Part shown: positions 15,888 through 24,716 of the stretch, piece after piece | Layout: each line of letters starts with the position of its first letter | Position numbering within the stretch: position 1 is the first letter of the stretch | From: Opitutia bacterium | Lineage (GTDB): Bacteria; Verrucomicrobiota; Verrucomicrobiia; Opitutales; Opitutaceae | DNA: 37,004 bases | Direction of reading: 5' to 3' | Assembly (NCBI GenBank): GCA_003142955.1 | Contig: PLOH01000077.1 | Location: forward strand, 31,706-68,709 | Notes under the pieces: generated by a model | What the model was told of the DNA's origin: nothing | Database searches by the model: none | What the model saw: only the letters and a program-made list of their open reading frames with translations | Position numbers and translations under genes: made by a program

Positions 15888-17875
15888 CTTTCTTCCGCTA
15901 CTGGGAGCGAAAAATGGCTATTTTGAGGGGGTGTCGCGGTGCAAGTCGTTGTGTTGCAATGGTCGTATTTTCAAAAGTCTGTGTAGTCCCGACCAAGCCT
16001 CTTCCGGACGCGGGGTAAATCAGGTAAACTGCTTACATGTTCCTGAAATGTCGGACGCGGCGCAAGGACGGGAAAACGCACCGCAGTTGGTCGATCGTGG
16101 AGAGCTTCGTTACGCCGGAAACAAAGTGGCACACCGACATGTGTTATACCTTGGGGAGATCAACAGCAGCCAGCGGGAGGCGTGGGAGCGGACGATTTCG
16201 GTGGTCGACGAGCGGGATGGGGAGGCGCGGCAACTGGCGTTGTTTCCTGCGGATCGCCCGCTGCCGGCGGGCGAGGTGGACCGGTTGCAGGTGCGGTTGA
16301 GTGAACTGAGCCTGGAGCATCCGCGTCAATGGGGTGCGTGCTGGCTGGCCGACGAGTTGTGGCGCACGCTGCATCTCGATGATTTTTTTGGTGCCCGCTT
16401 CCCGCCCAGCCGCGAGGGCACCAACTGGGAAAAGGTCCTGCGCATCCTCACGATCTATCGACTGCTGTCGCCGGGCAGCGAGTGGCGGTTGCATCGTCAG
16501 TGGTTTGGCGCGACCGCGTTGGGCGACTTGCTCGGAGTGGATGCGCGGGCGGCGCAGGATGACACGTTGTACCGGTGTCTGGATTTGGTGCTGCCGCTCA
16601 AGGAGGAACTCTTCGGACACCTGCGGGAGCGTTGGAGCGATCTGTTCGGGGCGACGTATCAGGTATTATTATACGATCTGACCTCGACCTATTTTGAAAG
16701 CAACGTGCCCGAGGATGAAGCTGATCCCCGGCACTTCGGCTACAGCCGCGACAAACGCGGGGACTGTGTCCAGGTGGTGGTGGCGCTGGTGGTCACGCCC
16801 GAGGGCCTGCCGCTGGCCTATGAGATGTTTCCCGGCAATACGGCCGACAAGACGACCCTGCGCGGCATGATCGAAACGATCCAGCGCCGCTTCGGCAAAG
16901 CCGAGCGCATCTGGGTGATGGATCGCGGCATCCCCACGGAGGAAGTCCTCGCCGAATTGCGCGTCGCTGATCCGAAGGTGCGTTACCTCGTAGGCACGCC
17001 CAAGGGCCGTCTGACCAAGCTGGAGGCAACGCTGGCGGAGCGGCCGTGGAGCGAAGTCCGGCCACAGTTGCGCGTGAAACTGCTGCCCCGGGACGGCGAG
17101 GTCTATGTGCTGGCCCACCGCGGGGCGCGCGAGGGCAAGGAGCGGGGGATGCGCCAACGCCGGCTGAAGGCCTACTGGAAACGCCTGGCCGCCCTGCAAA
17201 AACAGGAGTGCGCGCGGGATGGGTTGCTCAAAAAACTCGGCGCGGCGCAGGACCGCGCTGGCCGCGTCGCCACGGGACTGGTCCACGCCGAAGTCTCGGC
17301 TGAGGGCCGCTTGAGCTACCAGCTCGACCGGGCAGCGCTGCGGGCGGTGCGCCAGCGCGAAGGCCGGTATCTGCTGCGCACGAATATGACGGCCGACGAT
17401 CCCGCCCTGATCTGGCGCTGCTATATGCAACTGTGCCACGTCGAAGAAGCGTTTCGCACCCTCAAGGGGGATCTCGGCCTGCGCCCCATCTTTCATCAAA
17501 AACCCGAGCGCATCGAAGCACACTTGTTCGTCGCCTTTCTCGCTTACTGCCTCATGACCACCCTGCGCCAGCAACTCCGGGGCCATGCCGCCGGACTGAT
17601 GCCGAGAGCAGTCTTTGAGAAGCTTGCCACCCTCCAAATGCTCGATGTGTGCATCCCCACCGTCGACGGAAGAGAACTGCTTCTGATCCGGCACACCGAA
17701 CCCGACGCCGACGTCGCCCTGCTCCTGGAAAAACTCAATCTGAGCCTTCCTCCGCAACCTCCTCCCAAGATCAGATACCCCGCAGCCAAAACACCGATGT
17801 AGTCCCGACCTTTTTAAAACCTGGACTATCGATCAATAACTTGTGCTTTTTTGATGCCTCAGTAGCGGAAGTCGG
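15888..17875 (+). mobile_element. IS1634/IS4-superfamily insertion sequence, about 1,988 bp
   Basis: The left end, CTTTCTTCCGCTACTGGGAG, and the inverse complement of the right end, CCGACTTCCGCTACTGAGGC, share CTTCCGCTACTG in the same register and are the terminal inverted repeats. Both ends are flanked by GTTAAC (15882-15887 and 17876-17881), a likely 6-base target duplication; because GTTAAC is its own inverse complement, it could also be part of the repeats. One transposase gene fills the element. TGTAGTCCCGACC occurs as a direct repeat just inside each end (15982-15994 and 17798-17810). Confidence 0.85.
16037..17802 (+). pseudogene. IS1634-type DDE transposase, frameshifted near 16107
   Basis: The start at 16037 reads MFLKCRTRRKDGKTHRSWSI then VESF, the standard N-terminus of this family. 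Next the frame changes to the one that reads RYAGNKVAHRHVLYLGEIN. Adding one C in TTCGTT at about 16107 restores a continuous reading, ESFRYAGNKVAHRH. The rest is intact: DDE residues in YDLTSTYFE, WVMDRGIP and HVEEAFRTLKGDLGLRP, and ARAAQDDTLYRCLD before the core. The frame that stays open upstream from 15931 is not the true start. Either the copy is inactive or one base is missing in the assembly. About 588 residues when repaired. Confidence 0.88.
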
Positions 17876-17927
17876 GTTAACGTCCCGATAACTGGAACGC
17901 TGTCCTAATTATCCCGAAGGAATTCTT

Positions 17928-17960
17928 ATGCATTCGCTGCCGTTCCAGCCAACCTCATGA
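17928..17960 (+). CDS. Candidate 10-residue leader peptide
   Basis: An AAGGA ribosome site at 17917-17921 sits 6 bases before an ATG that encodes MHSLPFQPTS. Its TGA overlaps the ATG of the next gene (ATGA). The DUF4062-like gene has no good ribosome site of its own, so translation may reach it by coupling from this leader. Small but well placed. Confidence 0.45.
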   Translation: MHSLPFQPTS

Positions 17961-18298
17961 AACGTCTCAATGTCTTTCTGCGCTCCGCGATGACGGGCGA
18001 ACTCGACCAGGAGCGAGCGGCCCTGCGTATCCTTTTTCACAGCGATCCAACGCTGGCCTCATTGGTTGAGCTGTATGCCATCGAGGATCACGCCGGCCCC
18101 ACCTCAATCGAAAGAGCCTATGTCGATGAAGTCACTTACTCTGACGTTTTAATCCTACTGCTCAACAAGGAGCTGCGCCCCGCCGTCGAAAAAGAGTATC
18201 TCACGGCCAAGCAGAGTCGCGTCCGACCGATCGTCTCTATCCGTACCCGACAGGACTGCATCGAGGGGCTGCCGGGCTCGATGCTTTATTCACCATGA
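17957..18298 (+). CDS. Small DUF4062-like protein
   Basis: Protein of 113 residues. The start MKRLNVFLRSAMTGELDQER resembles the V-F-L/V-S-S-x-x-x-x-L-xx-ER opening of DUF4062. It then has VELYAIEDHAGPTSIERAYV (E-x-F/Y-x-x-E pattern), DVLILLLNKELRPAVEKEYL, and a basic QSRVRPIVSIR. In larger proteins DUF4062 sits in front of NACHT or other signalling ATPases; here it stands alone, and the last 18 residues do not fit the domain. It overlaps the cNMP-binding gene by four bases (ATGA). Its role is unknown, but the overlap implies balanced production with that partner. Family call tentative. Confidence 0.55.
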   Translation: MKRLNVFLRSAMTGELDQERAALRILFHSDPTLASLVELYAIEDHAGPTSIERAYVDEVTYSDVLILLLNKELRPAVEKEYLTAKQSRVRPIVSIRTRQDCIEGLPGSMLYSP

Positions 18299-19143
18299 TC
18301 CCACCCTCTTCCTCCTCTTGGCTGTGTTCGCGGCTGGACGAAACTGAACGGAAATCGCTTGAGCAATTGCTGCAGTCGCGGCGGTTCCGAGCGGGGGAGA
18401 GCGTTTTTCGCGCAGGCGATCCGGCACAATGCATGTATTTCGTGAAGTCGGGCCACCTGCACATCCTGCTCGACATCCACGGCGGGGAACGACTGGTCGT
18501 GGCAAAGATTGGCTCCGGCGAGATGCTTGGCGAACTTTCCTTTTTCGACCGCCAGCCGCGCCTTTCTTCGGCCGAGGTGGTGGAGGATGCGGAATTGTTG
18601 GAATGCTCCTATCCAACGCTGCTTGAGTTTCTCACCCGACATCCCCATGCGGCGTGGGACATGTTGAGCGCGATGGGCCAGCGCTTGCGTAAGGCAGACG
18701 AGTTGATCCAGCGGCGGGCTGCCCGGTGTGTCCCGCCGAAGGAGAACGAATTGCCGCTGACACTTGGCGAACAGGTGTCGGACTGGGTTGTTACGTTTGG
18801 CGGTTCCTGGGCCTTTCTTTTTGTTTTTCTCCTGACGATGGGCGCCTGGATCGTCATCAACACGATGCTCGTGCTGCAGCGCCCGTTCGACCCCTATCCG
18901 TTTGTTCTGCTTAACCTCGTGCTCTCCGTGGTCGCAGCTGTCCAGGCTCCGATCTTCCTTATGAGTCAAAACCGGCAATCATCCGCCGACCGGAACCGCG
19001 CCGAACTCAATTATCGGGTCAACCTGAAGGCGGACGTGGAGATCGCCGAACTGCACCGGAAGATCGATGCATTGGATCGCCTTCTTCGCGATCGGGATCG
19101 GGGGACCGAAGCACTATCAAAGTCGCCACCGACCGGGTCATGA
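18295..19143 (+). CDS. Cyclic-nucleotide-binding domain protein with DUF1003 membrane part
   Basis: Protein of 282 residues. Residues 20-125 form a CRP-type nucleotide-binding barrel: RFRAGESVFRAGDPAQCMYF, VKSGHLHILL, and the phosphate-binding cassette GEMLGELSFFDRQPRLSSAE with its glutamate and arginine present. Residues 155-240 are DUF1003: two membrane helices (WAFLFVFLLTMGAWIVINTM and FVLLNLVLSVVAAVQAPIFL) followed by MSQNRQSSADRNRAELNYRV. The C-terminus is a coiled coil (EIAELHRKIDALDRLL). A membrane protein gated or tuned by a nucleotide is the likely reading; which nucleotide is unknown. Coupled by overlap to both neighbours. Confidence 0.88.
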   Translation: MIPPSSSSWLCSRLDETERKSLEQLLQSRRFRAGESVFRAGDPAQCMYFVKSGHLHILLDIHGGERLVVAKIGSGEMLGELSFFDRQPRLSSAEVVEDAELLECSYPTLLEFLTRHPHAAWDMLSAMGQRLRKADELIQRRAARCVPPKENELPLTLGEQVSDWVVTFGGSWAFLFVFLLTMGAWIVINTMLVLQRPFDPYPFVLLNLVLSVVAAVQAPIFLMSQNRQSSADRNRAELNYRVNLKADVEIAELHRKIDALDRLLRDRDRGTEALSKSPPTGS

Positions 19144-19691
19144 CGGGGACAACACCCCATGGTGACAAAACGCCGAGGAGCGCATTCTCCGCGCCTATGA
19201 TTCCATCGCAAGAGACCGCTGCTCCGGCCCGTTCGGCAAGTCCAGAATCAGGAGCCTCCTCCTGCTCTGAACATCCTGCTACACCACCATCGTCTTCGTG
19301 CGGCGATCAGCCAACGCATCTCGGTGGCCCAGATCCTACGTGCATTGTACATCGGCTGGCGGAGGCGCTGCAGATCACTGAAGCGCTACAGCTCACAAAC
19401 GACCAAAAGTCCAAAATCACGGACCTGTTCAAGAAACAGACGGAGCAACTGCATGGCCTCTGCGCCCAAGCGCGCCAATTGCACCAAGCAACGCACGCCC
19501 AGATGCTCGCCTTGCTTACGTCTGACCAGCAGAAGAGTCTGCAGGCCCTATCACCGCCCGAGCCGGAACATTGTTGCACGAACACGGCCGCCGTGCCAGG
19601 CGGCAAAGCGACTGCGGCCACCCGGATGCACCATCATACGCAGATCACTGAGCGTGCGGTGCTCCCGTTGGTGAAGCACGGCAAATCATAG
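19140..19691 (+). CDS. LTXXQ-motif protein, Spy/CpxP-like
   Basis: Protein of 183 residues whose ATG overlaps the preceding stop (ATGA). The N-terminal 65 residues are serine- and proline-rich with scattered cysteines. Residues 70-137 are helical and contain two LTXXQ motifs, LTNDQ at 85-89 and LTSDQ at 126-130, as in the periplasmic chaperones Spy and CpxP. The tail has a CC pair and HHH. No signal peptide is visible from this start, which is odd for a Spy relative. Stress-related periplasmic or metal-binding roles are guesses from the motif. Confidence 0.6.
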   Translation: MTGTTPHGDKTPRSAFSAPMIPSQETAAPARSASPESGASSCSEHPATPPSSSCGDQPTHLGGPDPTCIVHRLAEALQITEALQLTNDQKSKITDLFKKQTEQLHGLCAQARQLHQATHAQMLALLTSDQQKSLQALSPPEPEHCCTNTAAVPGGKATAATRMHHHTQITERAVLPLVKHGKS

Positions 19692-19988
19692 CACATCGAG
19701 TGTCGAGCAGCTGCGCGATTGAAGATATGCTCAACAAGTCCACGAAGGTAACCGCCCATCACTAACGACAGAGTCAACATCATTTCCGCGCGGTAGTCAT
19801 CCACACTTCTCAACCGGAGATAACATCCCATATTTTCCTTCCGAGTTCGGCGCTATCATTCAGGCGAAAACAGCCCTCATGTCTTGCCGTTGAACTCCTT
19901 GCCCATGATTTCCAATTTTTGCGAGATCCAACGGAATGCAGAGCAACGCCGTTTGGGTTGATACCAGGCTCGGCGTCTCACTGCCGTC
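19692..19988. other. Intergenic region before the pqi operon
   Basis: No convincing gene. A minus-strand frame ending at 19877 (AWYQPKRRCSAFRWISQKLE, then IMGKEFNGKT) reads like the end of a protein but overlaps pqiA and is not matched to any family I know. It presumably holds the pqi promoter. Confidence 0.35.
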
Positions 19989-20618
19989 ATGGGCTTGAAT
20001 GCACCGCTAATCTGCCATCTGTGTGGCCAAGAACACCGTGCGATCCGCCTTGAGCCGGGAGAGAAGGCTCTTTGCGTGCGGTGTGACGCCGTTTTGGCGC
20101 AGGGCGTGCGTGCCAGATCCCACACTGCCCTCGTTTTTGCCATTACCGGCCTGGCTCTCGCCTGGCCGGCGGCACTGCTGCCGTTTGTCAGCGCGGGAAA
20201 ATTCGGAGCCGAGCGGATCAGCCTTTTGTTCACTGGTGTCAGGATTCTGTGGAACAGCGGCATGCGCGCGCTGGCTGTTCTTGTCCTGCTGTGCGGCGGG
20301 CTCCTTCCTCTCGCGTATCTCGTAATCCTGGCGGTCCTGCATGCCCCCACCCGCCTCGATCGGCAAAAAAGCTGCTTCCGGCTCCTGGTCCGAAGCGCCA
20401 ACGGCCTCGAGCATTGGGCCATCCCCGAGGTGCAGGTGCTCGCCGTCCTCGTGGCGATGATCAAGCTGGGCAGCATCGTCAACGTCGCGATCGGCTCTGG
20501 CTTCTGGTGCTATTGCGCAATGGTTTTTTCGCTCCTGATCGCGCAGCACACGTCCCGTTTCAATCCGACCGTTCCGCTTTCCGCTGCCGGCGCAACCGGC
20601 GCGGCCGTTCCATTATGA
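19989..20618 (+). CDS. pqiA: Paraquat-inducible protein A-like membrane protein, first copy
   Basis: Protein of 209 residues. The N-terminal zinc-ribbon-like knuckles CHLC (residues 9-12) and CVRC (29-32) are followed by four membrane helices starting ALVFAITGLALAWPAALLPF, with the family PLAYLVILAVLHAP segment in the middle. PqiA proteins are inner-membrane partners of the MCE protein PqiB in moving lipids between the membranes. In E. coli the two halves are one chain; here they are split into two genes, this one and the next, joined by an ATGA overlap. Confidence 0.85.
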   Translation: MGLNAPLICHLCGQEHRAIRLEPGEKALCVRCDAVLAQGVRARSHTALVFAITGLALAWPAALLPFVSAGKFGAERISLLFTGVRILWNSGMRALAVLVLLCGGLLPLAYLVILAVLHAPTRLDRQKSCFRLLVRSANGLEHWAIPEVQVLAVLVAMIKLGSIVNVAIGSGFWCYCAMVFSLLIAQHTSRFNPTVPLSAAGATGAAVPL

Positions 20619-21139
20619 ACCTCCGCCTGGCAGGCGCCCGATTCAAGAACGCCCCGACCGCCGCCGCGCTGGCGCTGGCTGCCGCCGCGATGCTGGTGCC
20701 CGCCAACCTGCTCCCCGTGCTCACCACCGAGACCTACGGTCAAAGCCGCAGCGACACCATCTTCTCCGGTGCGGTTGAGCTCTGGCGGCAGGGACTCTGG
20801 CCCATCGCCCTCATTGTGCTCACGGCCAGCATGCTCATCCCGGTGCTCAAGCTCGTGGGATTGGGCTTGCTGCTGCTGGGCGCCCGCCGGGGTGCCTCCA
20901 GCGATTCTCGGCGTCTGACACGCGTCTACGTCGCCCTTGATTTCATCGGGCGCTGGTCGATGCTCGACGTCTTCCTGGCTGCATTCCTCGCGGGATTGAT
21001 TCGGTTCGGAGAATTGTCGACGGTGGTTCCGCGCAGCGGGATTGTTGCATTCGCGTCGGCCGTCGTGCTGACCGTGCTCGCCACCCAGGCGTTCGATCCG
21101 CGCAGCCTTTGGCGCGCCGCACCCAGCTCATCATCATGA
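20615..21139 (+). CDS. pqiA: Paraquat-inducible protein A-like membrane protein, second copy
   Basis: Protein of 174 residues from an ATG overlapping the previous stop by four bases. It has four hydrophobic helices, with the PqiA core pattern PANLLPVLTTETYGQSRSDT, then IFSGAVELWRQGLWPIALIV, ending GRWSMLDVFLAAFLAGLI before the last helix. It lacks the zinc ribbon, as the second PqiA half usually does. It overlaps pqiB by ATGA, so all three genes are translationally linked. Confidence 0.87.
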   Translation: MNLRLAGARFKNAPTAAALALAAAAMLVPANLLPVLTTETYGQSRSDTIFSGAVELWRQGLWPIALIVLTASMLIPVLKLVGLGLLLLGARRGASSDSRRLTRVYVALDFIGRWSMLDVFLAAFLAGLIRFGELSTVVPRSGIVAFASAVVLTVLATQAFDPRSLWRAAPSSSS

Positions 21140-22062
21140 GTACTCCACCGGCGCCCCACGTTTCTCGTTCCTCCGCGTTCTCGCTCATCTGGGTTGTTCC
21201 GTTGATCGCGATCGTCATTGGCGGCTGGATGATCTTCCGCGAGCTCCACAGCCGCGGACCCGAGATCACAATTGATTTTGCCGATGGTTCGGGCGTCGTG
21301 GCCGGACAGACGGTGCTGGAGTACAAGGGTGTTTCAACGGGCACCGTGGAAGCAGTGAGGCTGAGTCCGGGGCTTGGGGGCGCCCGCATTCGCTTGCGCC
21401 TCGATAAGAGCGCCGCGTCGCTGGCCGGCGCGGGTGCACGGTTTTGGATCGTGCATCCTGAAATCGGATTCTCCGGCGTGCGGGGCCTCGATACCCTGGT
21501 CACCGGCGTGCGCCTGAACGTCCTGCCCGGCAAGGGGCCGCCGGTGGAGCATTTTACCGGCCTCGACAAGGCGCCGGCCCCGGATGTTACCAACCAGGGC
21601 CGGTCCTTCATCCTGCAGAGCGACCAACTAGGTTCGCTGACCACGGGGGCCCCGGTCTTCTACCGCGAGTTCAAAGTGGGAGAAGTGGAAGCCAGCAGCC
21701 TCTCGGATGATTCAACGGCGGTGCTGATCCGCATTCACTTGGGGGCCCCGTACGTCGATCTCGTGCGCACCAACTCCAAGTTTTGGAACGCGGGAGGATT
21801 TTCCCTGAAAGTCAGCCTCTTTGGAGGAGCCGAGCTCAAAGACACCTCACTCGAGTCGCTGGTCACGGGCGGCGTGGCATTCGCCACCCCTGACGATGGC
21901 CCACTCGCACCCGCCGCACCCAACGATGCGCAATTCGTTCTCGCCTCCGAACCCGGCAAGGACTGGCAGAAATGGTCCCCAAAGATTCCCATAAAATCCA
22001 CTGAGGCCGACGCCGAGCCAAGACCCAAGAACGGGATCCTGGACGAACTCATGAAGCATTGA
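21136..22062 (+). CDS. pqiB: PqiB-type MCE (MlaD) domain lipid-transport protein
   Basis: Protein of 308 residues. One N-terminal helix (FSLIWVVPLIAIVIGGWMIF, about 14-33) anchors it in the inner membrane. Two MCE domains follow: about 40-130, starting GPEITIDFADGSGVVAGQTV, and about 150-235, with SDQLGSLTTGAPVFYREFKV. E. coli PqiB has three MCE domains and 546 residues, so this is a shorter form. The long C-terminal needle helix is absent; the end is a short charged tail. No PqiC lipoprotein gene follows. Role inferred: a short membrane-spanning lipid shuttle with the two PqiA halves. Confidence 0.88.
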   Translation: MSTPPAPHVSRSSAFSLIWVVPLIAIVIGGWMIFRELHSRGPEITIDFADGSGVVAGQTVLEYKGVSTGTVEAVRLSPGLGGARIRLRLDKSAASLAGAGARFWIVHPEIGFSGVRGLDTLVTGVRLNVLPGKGPPVEHFTGLDKAPAPDVTNQGRSFILQSDQLGSLTTGAPVFYREFKVGEVEASSLSDDSTAVLIRIHLGAPYVDLVRTNSKFWNAGGFSLKVSLFGGAELKDTSLESLVTGGVAFATPDDGPLAPAAPNDAQFVLASEPGKDWQKWSPKIPIKSTEADAEPRPKNGILDELMKH

Positions 22063-22340
22063 TGGTCTGAGCATTCTCGGAGCCATCAGGGGTCCATCTC
22101 CTGTCCGGGTCGTTTGTCGTCACCCACCGTCTGACTCGAAACATCGAAATGCCTGTCGCGCCTTCGCTCCTCGCCGCTAACCATGCCTGTTTCGGGCGGT
22201 GGAGAGAATCTCAAAAGTCCACGGTAGGGTCTTGCCCCATAGCGAAGCCATCCGAGCCGGCGCAAGATCACGACCGGCATTCAGTTCACCAAGAAGGCAG
22301 TCGTTCGCCAGTCGGCAACTCCCACTTGGAGTAAATCATT
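22063..22340. other. Intergenic region, nothing recognised
   Basis: No gene or strong repeat seen. A ribosome site GGAG at 22328-22331 belongs to the small membrane protein that follows. Confidence 0.35.
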
Positions 22341-22574
22341 ATGAAATCACGAACTATTGGTCTTAGAATCTCGAGCGCGGTCTTTGGGCTCGTCTGCTTG
22401 GCTCATATTGCTCGGTTGGGAGGGCGAATTGGCATTCTCATTGGGCACTACCAGGTCGGACCAATTCCGAGCTGGATTTGCATCATTGTCACCGGCGGGC
22501 TTTGTATCTGGCTTTCGCAACTGGCCGGTCCTTGGAGCCGCGGAGCCAAGGTCCCGCCGGCAGCTATTTCTTAG
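22341..22574 (+). CDS. Small two-helix membrane protein
   Basis: Protein of 77 residues, preceded by GGAG nine bases before the ATG. MKSRTIGLRISSAVFGLVCL begins the first membrane helix; a short polar loop with GHYQVGPIPS leads to a second helix, WICIIVTGGLCIWLSQLAGP. It resembles short conserved membrane proteins that I recall from Verrucomicrobiota, but no function is known. Its neighbours are stress-related genes and debris. Confidence 0.7.
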   Translation: MKSRTIGLRISSAVFGLVCLAHIARLGGRIGILIGHYQVGPIPSWICIIVTGGLCIWLSQLAGPWSRGAKVPPAAIS

Positions 22575-22710
22575 TTGGACGATTCGCAAGAGCGCCCGGC
22601 GGCCGTCGAACGCATACACGTGCGCCAGCCGGCTGCTGCAGAGTGTCGCCCAGCTCGGCGAACGGTGAGCCGCCAGTGGCATCCTCTTACATCCGAAAGA
22701 TCCGGTGCTG

Positions 22711-23116
22711 TCAGGACCGCGGCTTGCTGTCCTCAACGGGGCTCTCGATAACACTGCCGTTGCCCCGCATCGCTTCGGCACTTCGCTTGGCCCGCTCCCG
22801 CAACGCCTCGTAAATCGGAGCGTTATTCATGGCCTCTGCCACGCCGTAGGCCACGAAACAGCAGACGAGAAGTGGAAGCATGTAATCGTATTCTCCGGTC
22901 AGCTCAACCGTGAGCACGATTCCGGTCAGCGGCGCGCGCACGATGTAGGTATTCCGAGCACGCAAACACCTCCGGATGTGCCGCCCAAGCTGGCGCGATG
23001 TGATGCGCTACGTTTCCCATCGCCAGACCACCGAAAGCGCCAATCACGAGAAGCGTCGCAAAGATGCCGCCAGCTGCTCCCGATCCATACCTCCGGTCCG
23101 GAAGCGCAAAGCTGGC
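22711..23116 (-). pseudogene. Remnant of a ClC-type chloride channel / H+-Cl- exchanger
   Basis: Two frames give the C-terminal part of a ClC protein. From about 23116 to 22955 there is RRYGSGAAGGIFATLLVIGA then FGGLAMGNVAHH, which corresponds to the GSGxxGGxFxPxLxxGAxxG motif. After a frame change near 22950, NTYIVRAPLTGIVLTVELTG then EYDYMLPLLVCCFVAYGVAE follow, ending at 22711. The proline of the GxFxP motif is a threonine here, and all upstream helices are missing. Clearly a decayed gene. Confidence 0.85.
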
Positions 23117-23849
23117 ACCGGAAGGCGATTCCTGACTTCGGTCGTTAACAGCCGCGCGGCAATTCACCGATTCGGGACGTGGTAGGTAAACGCCCCATAC
23201 GCTTCCGCCATTAGCAGGAGCATGATCGGCCTTCCCTTCGCCAAGATCGGAAGGATTACGGTACTTCTTCGGTCCTTCGCTCCCAACAAAACCCGATGCG
23301 CTGTCGGTTTTCCCCACAAGCTGCCCCTCAAGGCACACCACCGTCGGCAGGACGCACTACACGTCATGGTGTTGATTAGCGCGGTGATCGCACCGCACAA
23401 TTCGATGTCGCCGATGGGAAGCGAAACGGTTGCCAGTGAGAGCGCCGCTTCTTCCGAGTGCGCCCCGGAACCATTTTTCGGCCGGCGTTTCGGCAAGGGC
23501 CTCGTTTCCATGATAGTGGTCCCCGCCGCCACGGGTTCCGGATGCCTGATGTATGATGGGCAGTGCCGCGGGTGGCGAGGATCAGTTGTTCGGGATTATC
23601 GAACGATGGCCTGGCGGAGACCGTCCTCCGCTTGAAGACGGTTTGGTAGCGCTCGCGGGCAGCGCGTGGCCTGTGAGGGCCGTCTGCCCCTCGCCGCGTA
23701 GGGTAACACCCCATAGTTCCCGCCGGATGTCCGGCGTACGGTGACACCCCGTCGCCTCCACACAGACTTCCGTCCTGATCTGATTGGCCAGAAAAGGACG
23801 ACGGTCTTTCCGATGGAGGGTTCGACCGACAACGCAACAGAGACGACTT
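23117..23849. other. Long stretch without a recognisable gene
   Basis: Several overlapping frames of 100-150 codons occur on both strands, but none shows a family pattern or a consistent frame. Minus-strand pieces such as LSLATVSLPIGDIELCGAIT and LPILAKGRPIMLLLMAEAYG hint at an older gene, perhaps upstream parts of the ClC remnant. Imperfect repeats GTAACACCCCATAG and GTGACACCCCGTCG lie near 23702 and 23739. Most likely decayed sequence. Confidence 0.4.
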
Positions 23850-24590
23850 ATGCTACAGAATATCAGGGATCTCTTTGGCCACAAACTCACCGCTTTGGAT
23901 GGCGATATCGGCCATGTGCAGGACTTCTACTTTGACGACACAACATGGGCCGTCCGCTACTTGGTCGCAGACACGGGATCATGGCTGACGGAACGCTTGG
24001 TGCTGCTCACGCACCATGCGCTCGGAAACCATGCCTTTGGCAGATCCGACGCCGACGCCGATGTTCTGCGCGTGGATCTGACCCGAAAGCAGATTGAAGA
24101 CAGCCCCTCGATTGATTCGCACCGGCCGGTGTCGCGACAATTCGAGGCAGAATACTACCGTTATTACGGTTGGCCGACTTATTGGCAGGCCGGCGGAATG
24201 TTGGGCGTGGCCGGCTCTCCAATCGTTACGCCGCTATTGACCCCGGAAACCCTGCCCCATCACGGGCACAATCAGCGGGATGACATTCATCTGCGCAGCA
24301 CCAGGGCGGTGACAGGTTACCACATTCATGCGACCGACGGACCTATTGGCTCCGTGACCAGCTTCATGGTGGACGGCAAGAGCTGGGCGATATGCAAACT
24401 GGTCGTCGAAACCGGCCACTGGTACGCGGGCAAGGAAATCCTGATCTCGCCCAGCAAGATCGACAGGATCAGCTACGAAGATTCCGCCGTGTTCGTGAAC
24501 CTCACCAAAGCGGACATCCAACAGGCCGCGGAAATCGAACAACCGAATTCTGGCGCGCCAATTCATGGAACGGCGAGCTTCCGCGGCTAG
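23850..24590 (+). CDS. PRC-barrel domain stress protein
   Basis: Protein of 246 residues from the ATG at 23850, after AGAGACG. It has two PRC-barrel units: residues 1-75 (MLQNIRDLFGHKLTALDGDI, GHVQDFYFDD, then AVRYLVADTGSWLTERLVLL) and about 150-220 (VTGYHIHATDGPIGSVTSFM, then AICKLVVETGHWYAGKEILI). They are joined by a linker with an EYYRYYGWPTYW aromatic patch. PRC barrels bind RNA, proteins or small ligands in ribosome maturation and photosynthetic reaction centres; stand-alone pairs occur beside stress genes. Specific role unknown. Confidence 0.85.
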   Translation: MLQNIRDLFGHKLTALDGDIGHVQDFYFDDTTWAVRYLVADTGSWLTERLVLLTHHALGNHAFGRSDADADVLRVDLTRKQIEDSPSIDSHRPVSRQFEAEYYRYYGWPTYWQAGGMLGVAGSPIVTPLLTPETLPHHGHNQRDDIHLRSTRAVTGYHIHATDGPIGSVTSFMVDGKSWAICKLVVETGHWYAGKEILISPSKIDRISYEDSAVFVNLTKADIQQAAEIEQPNSGAPIHGTASFRG

Positions 24591-24716
24591 GTCAAAGCAC
24601 GAATAGAGTCAGCGGATAACGTAATGGGGAATCCGTCATCCATCGGGTAGGAAGATGCCCGTCTCATGCGCGCGCCTAGTCGATAAAACCATCAGAGCCC
24701 CCCCCGTCTTTACTAA

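Noticed and set aside
16100-16112. Programmed ribosomal frameshift in the transposase
   Set aside because: The local sequence GAGAGCTTCGTTACG has no slippery run, and the lesion lies 24 codons from the start where no useful short product would result.
16669-17757. Minus-strand open frame of 362 codons inside the IS
   Set aside because: It is antisense to the transposase DDE domain and has no recognisable protein pattern.
17957-19143. A complete cyclic-nucleotide defence system
   Set aside because: No cyclase or nucleotidyltransferase gene lies within the window; only a possible effector-like architecture is present.
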